This document shows positions 1 to 11,625 of a stretch of DNA of 64,000 bases, piece by piece. Numbering within the stretch: position 1 is the stretch's first letter; every line of letters begins with the position of its first letter. A model generated the notes under the pieces. It worked only from the letters and a program-made list of their open reading frames with translations, was not told where the DNA came from and searched no databases. Origin of the DNA: Imbricaverruca yamaguchii (Eukaryota; Arthropoda; Thecostraca; Neoverrucidae); the NCBI GenBank assembly GCA_034440575.1, contig JAOTOL010001605.1:1836001-1900000 (forward strand), written 5' to 3'. The translations under genes and the position numbers were made by a program.

Positions 1-356
1 GTAAGCCCCTCTAAAACTGGAATGGTATTAACATCTTAGCGCCGAAAAAGATAATAACATTCTCCATTAAAAAGTGGAACAACATTCATCAGCTAGCATT
101 AATTACATTTTTGTATGACTATTTAATGTCCAGCAAATCAATCTAATCAGCATTTGACATCTCTTGCAGGACTAGGAAGTCATTCTTAAAAAATGTCTTA
201 GAGTACAGGTATCGGATATATATGTCCGTGCCTGAAGTTTCGGAGCGAAAACATTATTATGTGACACTGGGGAGCGTCTGACTCCGACGCTGGCCAGACT
301 CAATAACCGCGACTAGCTCAGCTTACCTGCGAGACCAGGCTGCTCAACCTGCAGAG

Positions 357-1669
357 CTGGCGTCTCGCTGCCTCCCACACCTGGTGGAGCACTGGTGTCT
401 CGCTGCCTCCCACACCTGGTGGAGCACTGGTGTCTCGCTGCCTCCCACACCTGGTGGAGCACTGGTGTCTCGCTGCCTCCCACATCTGATGGAGCACTGG
501 TGTCTCGCTGCCTCCCATACCTGGTGGAGTACTGGTGTCTCGCTGCCTCCAACACCTGGTGTCTCGCTGCCTCCCAAACCTGATGGAGCACTGGTGTCTC
601 GCTGCCTCCCACACCTGGTGGAGCACTGGTGTCTCGCTGCCTCCCACACCTGGTGGAGCACTGGTGTCTCGCTGCCTCCCACACCTGGTGGAGACTGGTG
701 TCCCGCTGCACTGGTGTCTCGCTGCCTCCCATACCTGGTGGAGTACTGGTGTCTCGCTGCCTCCCAACCTGGTGGAGTACTGGTGTCTCGCTGCCTCCAC
801 ACCTGGCGGAGCACTGGTGTCTCGCTGCCTCCCACACCTGGTGGAGCACTGGTGTCTCGCTGCCTCCCACACCTGATGGAGCACTGGTGTCTCGCTGCCT
901 CCACACCTGGTGGAGCACTGGTGTCTCGCTGCCTCCCACACCTGGTGGAACACTGGTGTCCGCTGCCTCCATACCTGGTGGAGCACTGGTGTCTCGCTGC
1001 CTCCCACACCTGGTGGAGCACTGGTGTCTCGCTGCCTCCCACACCTGATGGAGCACTGGTGTCCGCTGCCTTCCACACCTGGTGGAGCACTGGTGTCTCG
1101 CTGCCTCCCACACCTGGTGGAGCACTGGTGTCTCGCTGCCTCCACACCTGGTGTCTCGCTGCCTCCACCTGTGGAGCACTGGTGTTCGCTGCCTCCACAC
1201 CTGGTGGAGCACTGGTGTCCGCTGCCCCCACACCTGTGGAGCACTGGTGTCGCTGCCTCCACACCTGGTGGAGCACTGGTGTCTCGCTGCCTCCACACCT
1301 GGTGGGCACTGGTGTCCGCTGCCTCACACCTGGTGTCTCGCTGCCTCCCAACCTGGTGGCACTGGTGTTCCTGCCAACACTGGTGTCTCGCTGCCTCCCA
1401 CACCTGGTGGAGTACTGGTGTCTCGCTGCCTCCCATACCTGGTGGAGCACTGGTGTCTCGCTGCCTCCCACACCTGGTGTCTCGCTGCCTCCCACACCTG
1501 GTGGAGCACTGGTGTCTCGCTGCCTCCCACACCTGGTGGAGCACTGGTGTCTCGCTGCCTCCCATACCTGGTGGAGCACTGGTGTCTCGCTGCCTCCCAC
1601 ACCTGGTGGAGCACTGGTGTCTCGCTGCCTCCAACACCTGGTGTCTCGCTGCCTCCCACACCTGATGCA
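357..1669. repeat. 35-bp minisatellite, about 37 copies
   Basis: Unit centres on CTCGCTGCCTCCCACACC followed by TGGTGGAGCACTGGTGT. Copies differ by point changes and by short deletions in 1140-1380. Because 35 is not a multiple of three, each frame cycles through three peptides every 105 bp, and the unit has almost no stop codon in any frame. This yields long open frames on both strands (578 codons on plus, 488 on minus). They are judged repeat artefacts: no splice context, no domain, and frames equally open. Confidence 0.95.
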
Positions 1670-2646
1670 GCTCCCTCGAGCGGTAGCCAACGGACACCTG
1701 CCAATTTCGCCCGGTGAAATATACCGCATCGAGCTCGACGAATCGGTGATGAAGGCTTTCATGCACTTTTCGAGCACAGTTCACGAATTCTTGTCACGCT
1801 CACGCTTGGCAGCGGACGTCCTCCACCCACCTGCCTGCTGCCCAGTACTCTGCCGCCCGTCCTGGCACATCTTCGGCACGTGCCGTGGCCAGATCTCAGG
1901 GCTTGCTGGTCGTGAACGGCCGCCACCCGTGTCCGCGCGGTCCCAGGAACACTCAGAAGGTAACCTGCGGTCGGCCAGTGCACACTTCCCTTCCACAGCG
2001 TGGCCCGGCGTGCACCGTGCACAGGTGGAGAGCACGATGGGCACATGCACTGTGCACTTGTACAGTGCACAGGTCGCGAGGACATGTTGGGGCACTGCTC
2101 CAGCTCTGCGCGTGCCTTGATGCCGTGACGAATGCCACCTTGGCAGCGAATCATGCTCAACGTGTGACACGCAATTAAAGTTTAGTATTTATGGCCGAAG
2201 TGATTTGATCTATTCTGTGAAACGATTCTCCGTACGATTTACTTCTTTGGAGAAGAATGACGGTGTCCTGTATTTTCCTCCTTTCCACCTAATTTTGCAA
2301 TTGAAATGTGTGAGGCTTACTTTTTCGCTTTCTCGGAGAAAGGGTAGCAAATGCTTTGGGCTGCTACTGCCAATATCCTGTATTTGTCGATTTCCTGTTC
2401 ACTTGCTGTGTAAGGCTGCTAATGAGCGTGGATTTGGTCAGGATTCTAAAGGGCATGGTCCACCAACGTTTTTTTCTAAAGCTGTATTGATTTTTGGCTA
2501 TATGGCTTTGCATGCAAATAAAATTGGAGAGCTGTTGTGAGGCACACCATACTTTTACAAATGGACCACACTCTCATCAACGCTACAGGGTCCTTGTTGA
2601 CAGCCGAAGGATATGCACCATATGTACGAAGCACAGTGAATTGAAC

Positions 2647-2650
<4 letters not shown>

Positions 2651-2688
<38 letters not shown>
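2651..2688. repeat. (AT)n microsatellite
   Basis: About 19 uninterrupted AT dinucleotides, followed by a looser TA-rich stretch to about 2750. Confidence 0.95.
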
Positions 2689-2692
<4 letters not shown>

Positions 2693-3394
2693 TAAATATA
2701 CATCTCTATATATACAATAAATGTACATACATATATGTACATGCATATATATCCTTCACTGAGTTCAGATCCATCTGTTGCATTATGTTACAAGACAAAG
2801 TAATGTAAACAAATACTATTGCCGAACACAGGAAGGTTTGTACTAGATGGCCCTGCTGAGCAGCCTACCATGTCAAATACTTCCATGCAAGGTCACATTG
2901 ATGCCGTTAGGGATGTGGAGAACGTTTGTAGGTTTTTCTGCTTGCTGTTCCTGCTCTTGCCGGTGCGGCCGCACGCGAACACGTCTTTTTTCGCCCGAAA
3001 AAAGAAACCCTAATGTAAATAGTTCAAGTAACCAATTTGTGGTACATTTCGTGCCTCTACATTTTTTTCTGAATTCAGTCCGGCCAGATTCAATCGTTAA
3101 ATATTACTTTCACCCCGCCAAACTATTATTGTGGGAATGTCATGAGCTCATTAAATGCAAAAGTGTCATTAAAGGAGAGGTTATTTCAAATGGCTAGTAT
3201 TTGTCCAAATAGCACATATGATGTCATAATGCATCTTGTGTAGCTCACAAGCCTTGCGGCTGATGCCAGAAGCTTCCTCACCAAATATACTCGAAGGCAC
3301 CCATTTCATTGTTGCCGCGGGATAGTCTTCTATGATTTGTATGTTAATCGGGTGGTTCTAAGCGGCAAAACATCGGCTCTTTCTCTCCAGGCGA

Positions 3395-3399
<5 letters not shown>

Positions 3400-3464
<65 letters not shown>
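3400..3464. repeat. (TA)n microsatellite
   Basis: About 32 uninterrupted TA dinucleotides. Confidence 0.95.
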
Positions 3465-3467
<3 letters not shown>

Positions 3468-4052
3468 TTACTTGCGAGGCCCTCAATTTTTCCTGAATAG
3501 ATGCCGCTCATACCTTCGATTTCGCGGCCGGTATGTTCGTCTCCAATGAGATGGCATATGAACGCTTCACCAAAAAATGAAGCCAGTTCAAGCTGACACA
3601 CATGGCAGAGCTGAGCTTACATCACCTGACGCCAGACACACATGGCAAACCTGAGCTGAAGTTGCCTGTCGTCAGACACACATGGCAGAGGTGAGCTTAA
3701 ATCGCCCGACGCCAGACGTCTGTGTCGCTCAGCCGATCGCCTGCCGTGGGAAGACGGGCGTGCGCTGCGCGCCTCCGGAGCTCGACCTGTCAGCCGCAGC
3801 ATCCCCGGCACCCCGCACTCCGTCACACTAGCCGTGCCGCCGTGTGCAATGACCCGTGACACGTGACACCGACAGGCAGAGAGACCCCGGCACGCCCGTC
3901 AGGCGGAGTCCCTTTGTGCGGGCCGCCGCCGCGAGCCGTAATATATCTCCGCAACGGCGGAGCCGCATACGCTCCGCGGAATTTATTCCCGCCGTCTCCG
4001 GTGACACCGCGACTGGCCAACGTGACTGACCCCGCTCTGGCTGTGCGCTTAG

Positions 4053-4150
4053 GTGGAGGAGATAGAGTTTGAGCCAGGACTGAGCACGTTCCGGGACGAG
4101 CTGCTGCCGATCCGGGCGCTCCAGTCCCGGGTGTATCTGCTGTACGCAAG
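4053..4150 (+). CDS. Nmdar1: GluN1 exon A (internal), amino-terminal domain
   Basis: First recognisable exon of an NMDA receptor subunit 1 gene; the product is the obligatory glycine-binding subunit of a glutamate-gated cation channel in the neuronal plasma membrane. Seen: acceptor ...CGCTTAG at 4052, donor AG|GTGAGC at 4151, 32 codons plus 2 nt (phase 2). It encodes VEEIEFEPGL...QSRVYLLYA. The EFEPGL and QSRVYLLYAS parts match the mid amino-terminal (clamshell, LIVBP-like) domain of insect and vertebrate GluN1, roughly residue 210-245 of the vertebrate protein. The next exon supplies the missing nucleotide and restores YAS. Earlier exons (signal peptide, first lobe) are not in the 4 kb upstream. 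The exon is more GC-rich than its surroundings. The GluN1 call rests on family knowledge; splice sites are inferred without transcripts. Confidence 0.9.
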
Positions 4151-4179
4151 GTGAGCGCGAGGCTGTCTGCTCTGCACCA

Positions 4180-4300
4180 GGTGGGTGAGTGTGCCTCGTT
4201 CACGTCAGGTGGGTGAGTGTGTCTCGTTCACGTCAGGTGGGTGAGTCTGTCTCGTTCGTGTCAGTTGGGTTCCGATTCCGACTGTGCCAGTTGTGTTCGG
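4180..4300. repeat. 28-bp tandem repeat carrying donor-like CAG/GTGGGT
   Basis: Three good copies and a fourth diverged one of GTGGGTGAGTGTGTCTCG plus TTCACGTCAG. It begins 30 bp after the exon A donor. Each junction reads CAGGTGGGTGAGT, close to the eukaryotic 5' splice consensus. Confidence 0.85.
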
Positions 4301-4970
4301 ACTATATCTGCGGTACATCAGTTGGGGCTCCAGTCTATCTACACTATGTCAGTTGGGTTGCGAGTGTTATCTATTTACAGACAATTATTTCGGCCTCAGT
4401 GGATCACTCTTACGCGTGAACTAGTTTGCCGTTCTTTTTATTTTTGCAGCATGTCCGCTTTCAAAGAGACGCGTTGCTTGCTAATTTGTCGACTACTATA
4501 ATGTCACCCTCATTGCATTCAATCAGTGTTTGTTTATTGTGTATACCAGTTAAGTTCTCCGTCAAAAGATAGAACGGAGATAATGGAATTGGTTTTTCAC
4601 CATTATTGACATAACGCATGTTTGAGTATTTATGATGATGTGAATGCATGCGGCCCGATAGCTGAGTTCAAAAGTGCAGTATCTGATGATGCTAATACTG
4701 TTGCTACTCAGCAACAATAAATTGCATCGGCTTTGTTCCGCACTGCTCGCGCTGTGCTGTCGGCTATCGGATTAACAATGCAAGGTGTTGCTACTCCCGG
4801 CGAACGCATTCACACAGCAACTCTGCTCAACTCCCGGTGAGCGCTTTCCGTTGACATGAGATACTCAGGCTGGGTGATGGGGGCCAAGATTCACGCAATA
4901 AGCTCTGCTTAGCGTAGGATACTAGATCATAAAGCCACCGCAGTGAGCATTCGGGCATGCTTTTTCAACG

Positions 4971-5030
4971 TTGATTGATTGATTATTTTGGCTTTGGGGC
5001 GCATCAACGGCTACTGGTTATGTAGCGCCC
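4971..5030 (-). mobile_element. ultra-short hairpin retroposon, copy 1
   Basis: A 60-bp insertion read on the minus strand: hairpin GGGCGCTACATAACC / GTTGATGCGCCCC, then CAAAGCCAAAATAATC and a 4-bp (AATC/TCAA) simple tail. Bordered by the direct repeats TGCTTTTTCAACG (4958-4970) and TGCTTTTTTCAAGG (5031-5044), read as a target-site duplication. It shares core and 3' tail with the copies at 5045, 46970 and 62815 and with the SINEs of this window. No known family name is assigned. Confidence 0.75.
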
Positions 5031-5044
5031 TGCTTTTTTCAAGG

Positions 5045-5094
5045 TTGATTGATTATTTGGGCCGTGAGGCGCATCAACGGTTACTGGTTATGTG
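5045..5094 (-). mobile_element. ultra-short hairpin retroposon, copy 2 (tandem with copy 1)
   Basis: Second unit, 50 bp, same orientation, starting right after the 14-bp duplication that ends copy 1 and followed by a third copy of it, GCTTTTTTCAAGG (5095-5107). The hairpin arm is slightly decayed (GAGGCGC...GTGG). The three spacer copies suggest either two insertions at one site or a tandem duplication of element plus target site. Confidence 0.7.
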
Positions 5095-5618
5095 GCTTTT
5101 TTCAAGGAAAAACATATTCAAGGACATGTTTTTTTGTGTTTTTTTTTAAAGAAAAACGGTTCACCCGGGATCGTTTTTTTTTGCACGGTATCCCACCATT
5201 CACGTAACGACGAGCACACAGCGACCGCCGGTGACAGCCCCTCGACATGCGTCCAGGTGATAAATTCCCGCGGCGTATGTTGTCCAATGTTCATTTCAGC
5301 CAGCCACCCGTCACCCAAGAACAACCAAGTTAGCGACCACGTGCGCACACACTTGTACTCGCTGGTTGGCTGGTTATTTCAGTTTTATAGTACACACACG
5401 TGCACATACTCTTACTCCCCGAGCCCATTACTGTGTGGTCGTTGAGACGTACTGCCATTGCCTCTGCATCTAGATGATGGACTTCCACCAAGATGTGTGA
5501 CTGTTGAAAAGCAAACACTATGCAGAGTCTCGCAAACTATTTATCGGTTGAATTATGTGAAATATGAAATGTGTTGGCTTCACGACAGCCCAAGTATTTC
5601 AACTTGCGTGAACCCAAT

Positions 5619-5790
5619 CTTCAGGAGTGACGATGGCCCCTGGCCGAAACGTTGAGTAATATAGCATAATCCCTAACGTTACTTTTGATGTAAACTCAGC
5701 ACCTCCTGGTATATTGAGGGTCGTACATTTCGTCTCACGCAATGTCTAAAACCCAGGAGCACTTAAGAGCCATTCTTCGTTGTATTTCAA
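5619..5790 (+). mobile_element. partial copy of the 38.8-kb foldback repeat
   Basis: Shares a nearly identical stretch with 39070-39188: CCCCTGGCCGAAACGTTGAG, TAGCATAATCCCTAACG, CTCAGCACCTCCTGG and TTTCGTCTCACGCAAT. It then continues with GTCTAAAACCCAGGAGC, which matches the reverse complement of 38840-38882. So it is a single arm of the inverted element found at 38.84-39.19 kb. It has no open frame. Confidence 0.8.
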
Positions 5791-6570
5791 CTTGTCTGCA
5801 CTGGCTATTTTGTCAACTGGGAGCTTTGCATCCCCACCAATTTCAACACCCAGTTGATAGATCAGGACCCAGCCCACCACACAGCTGACAGGTCGGAACC
5901 CAGCTCACCACCAACCAAGCTGACGAATCGGGACCCAGCCCACTACCCAGCTGACGGATCGGGATCAAAGCCACCACCTATGTGATAGATCGGCACCCAG
6001 TACGACATTCAGAGTGAGTTATAACCCAGTCGACAGTCAGACAATGGATCGGAGCGTCGTCCTCAGTTCCGACAGGGCGGATCCGGTTCCAGATCGGGTC
6101 CCATCGTGAATTGGATCCCAATTGAAGACTTGGACTGAATTATAATTCAGTCCGGGGCGAGTACTCACTGGCCTTGACCTCTAGCCGACCGGTACCCACC
6201 AATTTCGCTTGTATCCAGGTCGCCCCTTGGAGTCTGGGTCAGCGTCGATTCTTGGCGATACTACACGTGTTCGGTTCCAGGATCCGCAATGCAGGCTGCG
6301 CTACACTGTGGGTAAGACCAACGACTTTCTTATTTGTGCTATTCACCCAGTCTCCTTCTGGATACTCTTCTGAGCTTAAGGAAAGAGAATTGGCGAAAAG
6401 AACCCAACTGTGCTGATTTAGAAAACACTCTATTTCCATCACGCTGGCATCGTCCTTTTCACTGGACCACAAGAATCAAGCACCGTGCTCGCTGTGTGTG
6501 GAGATAACCAGTGCCATTCAGTCAGAACGGAAGCGCCAGCATAACATCGGCGTAGCACGGGCGTGTCACC

Positions 6571-7115
6571 AGAGCGGCACCAGAGCGGCACCAGAGCGGC
6601 ACCAGGGCACCACCCGCGGCACCGCACCCCACCCCACCGCAACCCGACCGAGCGGCACCAGAGCGGCACCAGAGCAGCACCAGAGCGGCACCAGAGCGGC
6701 ACCAGAGCAACACCAGAGCGGCACCAGAGCGGCACCAGAGCGGCACCAGAGCGGCACCAGAGCGGCACCAGAGCGGCACCAGAGCGGCACCAGAGCAGCA
6801 CCAGAGCGGCACCAGAGCAACACCAGAGCGGCACCAGAGCGGCACCAGAGCGCACCGAGCGGCACCAGGCGGCACCAGAGCGGCACCAGGCGGCACAGAG
6901 CGGCACCAGAGGGCACCAGGCAGCACCAGTGGGGCACCAGCCGGGACCGAGCGGCACCAGAGCGGCACTAGAGCGGCACCAGAGCAGTACCAGTGGGTCA
7001 CCAGAGCGGCACCAGAGCGGCACCAGAGCAACACCAGAGCAGTACCAGTGGGCACCAGAGCGGCACCAGAGCGGCACCAGAGCGGCACCAGAGCAGTACC
7101 AGAGCGGCACCACTC
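6571..7115. repeat. 11-bp minisatellite (GAGCGGCACCA)n
   Basis: About 48 copies of GAGCGGCACCA, with variants GAGCAGCACCA and GAGCAACACCA and a less regular centre (6850-6960). It gives an 11-residue peptide cycle in every plus frame and long minus frames (224 codons). These are artefacts of a stop-free unit. Confidence 0.95.
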
Positions 7116-8022
7116 TGGTATTCTGGCACTCTCTTCTGGTGTGCTGGGCACTCTCTTCAATTCAATTTAAATGCACCATTGCGTAGCCTCACGAATAGGA
7201 GCTGTTCATAGTCAATGCGCGTGCAGCTACATGGAGTGGCTGTCGCAGTGCAACGGTGAGAGACATCGCAGAAAGGCATACAAATATGCGAACAGTGGCG
7301 TCCCTTGGTCACGCAGCGCAGCTATGCCGACGGACGTGCAACAGTTGTGAACGCGCCCAGAGGGGAGGGGGGGCATGCATCTTCATCAAACCTGTGGATC
7401 ATCTGGATCTGTCTGCCATAAGTGCGGAATCTTCGCGACCTGGAGACAGGACAACTTGAACATCTGATCAAGTGCTCCGATCCTGCCGACTTTTGTACCG
7501 TGCCAGACCTTCTGTCCTGCCGACCTGCATACCGTACCGGACCTTCAGTCCTGCCGGTCCGTGTACCGTGTCGGACCTGCAGAACTCGCTGACTACCATC
7601 CAACGTGCCCCGTGCACTTCGCGCCATCAACGATACGGCTTCTTCGAAGGTTCCGTCTGCGATTCCGCCCGCGACTGCGGGCGCGTTCGCGGTTCGGCGG
7701 TTCGCCGGCCGCCGAGGCGCGACGCCAGCGCGTCGGACGCCGGCCGACCGGCGTGTCACGACCAGCGGCGGGCCGGCCGACAGTCGGCCGGCTGTCTCCG
7801 GCCTGCATGTGCCGGCTGATTGTCGCCCTACTGTGTGTGCCGATTCCGACCAAGAGGGTGGCCGATCAATATGGCGGTGGCGCCGTCGACGCTGGCTGAC
7901 GCGCGCCAGTGGTGCCGCGCACGCGAGACAAGGCCGCCGCAGGCCGCCGCAGGCCGCCGCAGGCGCGCCGATCCACGCACGGCTGCCGCCGGCGGCCGCA
8001 ATCGGTGCCGCTTGTCAGGCCT

Positions 8023-8425
8023 GCGGGCCGGCACAGCCCGGCACAGACCGGCACGGCACGGCACGGCACGGCACGGCACGGCACAGCACGGCACAGACCG
8101 GCACAGCACGGCACAGACCGGCACAGCCCGGCACAGACCGGCACAGACCGGCACGGCACGGCACGGCACGGCACGGCGCACGGCACGGCACGGCACGGCA
8201 CAGCAGGCACAGCACGGCACAGGGCGACACAGGGCGATACAGGGCGGCACAGCGGCGGGACAGGCGCGGCACAGCACGGAACAGCACAGCACAGCAAAAC
8301 ACGGCACAGCACAACACGGCACGGCACGGCACGGCACGGCACACGGCACGGCACAGCACGGCACAGCACGGCACGGCACAACCCGGCACAGCACGGCACA
8401 GCACGGCACAGCACGGCGCAACAGA
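8023..8425. repeat. (GGCAC) / (GGCACA) satellite
   Basis: Roughly 75 copies of a GGCAC or GGCACA unit, often paired as CGGCACAGAC. Part of a GC-rich block from 7600 to 8540. It opens frames of 200-317 codons on both strands that encode only repeated dipeptides. Confidence 0.93.
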
Positions 8426-8555
8426 TCACGTCTCCCGGCGGCTGCCGCAGTCGGTGCCGAAAGTCCACGCACGACGGGACGGCTGCACAACGGCAGCGAC
8501 GCAACAGCGCAGCGGCCACGACGCGGTACGACGCAGCACAGCTCAGCTGGTCAGT

Positions 8556-8698
8556 TAGTTAGTTAGTTATTTGGGCTTTAGGGCGCGCCGACTGTTGTGG
8601 TCATATTGGCCCATTGTGTATTATGTGCATGATGTATGCTATTTATATATAAAGACACACGCACACACATCCACACACACCACACACACACACACAAC

Positions 8699-8743
<45 letters not shown>
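8556..8743 (-). mobile_element. insertion with the shared SINE tail, bordered by 12-bp direct repeats
   Basis: CAGCTGGTCAGT occurs at 8544-8555 and again at 8744-8755, exactly 200 bp apart. Between them, on the minus strand, are TA and CA microsatellites, a diverged hairpin core, then GGCGCGCCCTAAAGCCCAA and a (AACT)n tail. This fits a retroposed member of the hairpin/SINE family whose 5' part is now microsatellite. The direct repeats are seen; retroposition is inferred. Confidence 0.6.
8650..8742. repeat. (CA)n then (TA)n microsatellite
   Basis: CA-rich stretch 8650-8700 followed by about 20 TA dinucleotides (8702-8742), inside the insertion above. Confidence 0.93.
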
Positions 8744-8746
<3 letters not shown>

Positions 8747-9573
8747 CTGGTCAGTGGACAACGCACAGCGCAACAGCAGAACGGCGCTGCGGCTCGATGT
8801 GCGTGCCACAGCACGCTGGGACGGCTTCCTTGGCACAGCACGACACAGCAGTTCAGGAGACATGACGGTAAACAGTAGCAGCTACTGCCTGCACGGTAAG
8901 CAGTGGCAGCACACCATGGCACGGCACAGCACGGCAAACACATCAGATCACAGCAAGCGGCGGCGCCGCTCAGCAACGCAACGCTGCCCAGCGACGTGCG
9001 GCGCAGCGTTTCAACAGACACGTGTGTGAAGTACGACGCCGCACGGCACGAGCTGGCCAGCGGCGCAGGTGTCTGATGCCGCGACTCGGTGCTGTCACGG
9101 TGGTGAGAGGGCGCCGGAGCGCTGTCTCGCCACCTCGGACGTCGTCTCGGACTCGGCCGTCCGGTCCCACGGGACCCCTCGCGGCCAGCCTGCCCCAGGC
9201 GTCTGCCGCGGCTGGCCGGCCCCACCAGACCGCCGCGGCCGGCCGGATCCACTAGCCGCCGAGCGCGTCACGTCACGCAGCCCGTCACGCGGCCGCTGCA
9301 CAGCCTCCGACGGCAACAGGTTGGCCGCCGCTCGGCGTCCCGCCGACGCGGCGACGTGACAGCGACCGCAGGCCGGCCGCCGCCGCAGCTGTCGGCCAGT
9401 GTCACACATTGATCCGCGAAATCTGCGCCGGCCGCCGCCCGGCCGCGGAGAATATTGCGCCGCCTTAGCGGCCGGCTCAATTTGGAGCGTGCCGCCGGCC
9501 GGCCCGAATGCCAAGCGGCGCGGCGTAGCCGGTCCGGCTGGTGTGTGGCCGGCCAGGGGGTGTTAGCAGAGGT

Positions 9574-9892
9574 ACCTTACGACCAGCTCGCCGGCTGACT
9601 ACCCCGTCTAGCCGCGCTGACCTCAGCCCGGGGCGGGTCTCACCAGACGTGCCTCGTGACCGGCTCGCCGGCTGACTGCCCCGTCTGTTCCGCGCTGACC
9701 TCAGCCCGGGTCGGGTCTCACCAGACGTGCCTCGTGACCAGCTCGCCGGCTGACTACCGTCTGGTCGCGCTGACCTCAGCCCGGGGCGGGTCTCACCAGA
9801 CGTGCCTCGTGACCAGCTCGCCGGCTGACTACCGTCTGGCCGCGCTGACCTCAGCCCGGGGCGGGTCTCACCAGACGTGTCTCGTGACCTGA
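9574..9892. repeat. about 75-bp minisatellite, 4.2 copies
   Basis: Unit contains CTCGTGACCAGCTCGCCGGC, CTGACCTCAGCCCGG and TCTCACCAGACGTGC. Near-multiple-of-three length gives a minus frame with a 25-residue repeat. No coding evidence. Confidence 0.92.
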
Positions 9893-10654
9893 CACGGTCG
9901 TCGGCCTCAGTTGTCGGGCCGCCCCGGCGGCACACCGCAGCTACCGCCGGACACGTCTGAGATGGCGCGGCGAATCACGCGGCGGGCTGGCACGAGGTCC
10001 TCGACCAGGATTGACACCGGCGTCAAGTATGCTCTGACTTATCTTTGGGATCTTTTGGATATATACCAATATCTTTGGGATATATATCCGTCTGGTTTGT
10101 CAATTTATCCCGGTCCCGGTTTGTCAATTTAGCAGGTTACAATTGCAATAATGTTCCAAAGGTGTTAATTTATTCCCTAGATACCCAGCATTAGAATATG
10201 ACTGGAGCCAGGTTGACATGGCCAATACGTGGCGCAACATTTGCATTGTAGTATATTGACTTTAAATGATGCATCACGAGCATTATTCTGTTTTGTACAC
10301 GGCGGTATGCGCAATGCTCTGCGTTTTCATAAAATTCGTTGAATAACAGTGTACGGAAGAACAATCCTTCTCTCAGAAAGGAACAAGCTTTTATAGTTGA
10401 CAGCAAGATTCAAAAGCAAAGCCTCTCTTAAATGCACACACTAATGCTTACCTTCCGAATGCAAATAATATATAAAAATTGCATCTATGGACAAGGCTTG
10501 ATCCATTCATCTTTAAGTAATATGTCACGCACTGCACATTACGTTATATTTACATTGGTTTGCATTCTGCATACTACACATACTATACGCAACATACTGC
10601 ATTAGTCTGGATTCACAATGCAAAGTGCAATATCCCTCAGTCTTCAAACTTCAC

Positions 10655-11625
10655 TACATCTTCTACAACTCATATTGATTATAATTCATGCATATTTCTT
10701 AAGCATAATTCTGCAGGCTACGTTGAACGTTGGGCAATCGCCACTCCTGTACCTAAGCTCATGATGCCACGTACAGATTGACGTTAAATACCAAGGTGGA
10801 AGATTGGGATGCGACCATTCTTAGCTTGGCCGTCAGTAGCGCACTAAGATCATGGTTAGATCCATGGTCAGATCGTATATCGTATATCCCGGCCCTTGGT
10901 TACGCCGTTTTAGTCTTCTTACTGCGCTCCTTCACATTGAGAGGATTTCGTGTTAGCTGAAAGCTACCGGGCATAAAAACTCAAGCAACAGATCATTAAT
11001 GAATGTATTCATATTATAATCATGTTGAGAATGACACTGTGCATCGGATGAATTAATGACAATCAAACATCCGCCACCATAGCTATCCCTTTTAATTTAT
11101 GCTGGCACCTTTGAAGGTTCTCTTACTGGTTCGGATGCCTGAAAATAACGGGTAGAAATTGTATTATTTCTTATTCTTCATTGAACCCATTTGATTCAGT
11201 AGGTACAGAGTAGAAATTTGGACATCAATATTTTCCATGACATCCTAACTATTACCGAGAACGAGGTATAACCCAAATGTGAACTTATCTATATTATATA
11301 TTCAATGAAAATATATTGAAAATTTGTACGACTGATAAAGTTTTACAAATATGCTGTCCAATGTTTGAACATCATTCAAGTTCGCGTCTACCCTCGTTTC
11401 ACAGAACACTTGGTTCTAAATCCTTCCACGATTTGTAATTAGGGCGCTATTAATGCCCAAGCTAAGAATAGCCGCATCCAAAGCTTCCATCCTGGTATGC
11501 AACGTCATTCAGTACGTTACATCATGCAATTAGAGTACAGGAGTCGCGATTTCTCAACGTTGAATGTAGCTTGCCAGAATTATGCTTTGAAAATATACAT
11601 GAATTCAAATCAAAGAAAGCATTAT
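10655..11625. repeat. inverted duplication, arms about 190 bp
   Basis: 10660-10850 and the reverse complement of 11430-11620 align over shared phrases such as GCATAATTCTG, ATCGC-ACTCCTGTAC, GACGTT and ATTCTTAGCTTGG. The roughly 580-bp spacer (10851-11429) is AT-rich with no open frame of note. It may be a decayed foldback element; no target-site duplication was identified. Confidence 0.75.

Larger units (their letters stand above)
1..4052 (+). other. presumed upstream intron of GluN1
   Basis: Apart from the 35-bp minisatellite (357-1669) and TA tracts (2651-2688, 3400-3464), no supported feature was found. 1-356, 1670-2650 and 2690-3399 are mixed-composition DNA without coding signal. 3600-4050 is GC-rich and includes three diverged copies of a roughly 50-bp phrase around CAGACACACATGGCA (3593-3690). 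The earlier amino-terminal-domain exons expected for the family were searched for by eye on the plus strand and not found, so this is read as intron. Confidence 0.5.

Noticed and set aside
313..1784. Long open frames on both strands (up to 578 codons) over the 35-bp repeat
   Set aside because: The unit has almost no stop in any frame; peptides are cyclic low-complexity and equally open on both strands.
6439..7186. Frames of 157-224 codons with [11 protein letters not shown] or [10 protein letters not shown] peptides
   Set aside because: Direct products of the 11-bp satellite; no domain, no splice context.
7605..8566. 317-codon frame rich in Thr-Ala-Arg-His
   Set aside because: Driven by GGCAC repeats and a GC-rich block; minus frames are equally long.
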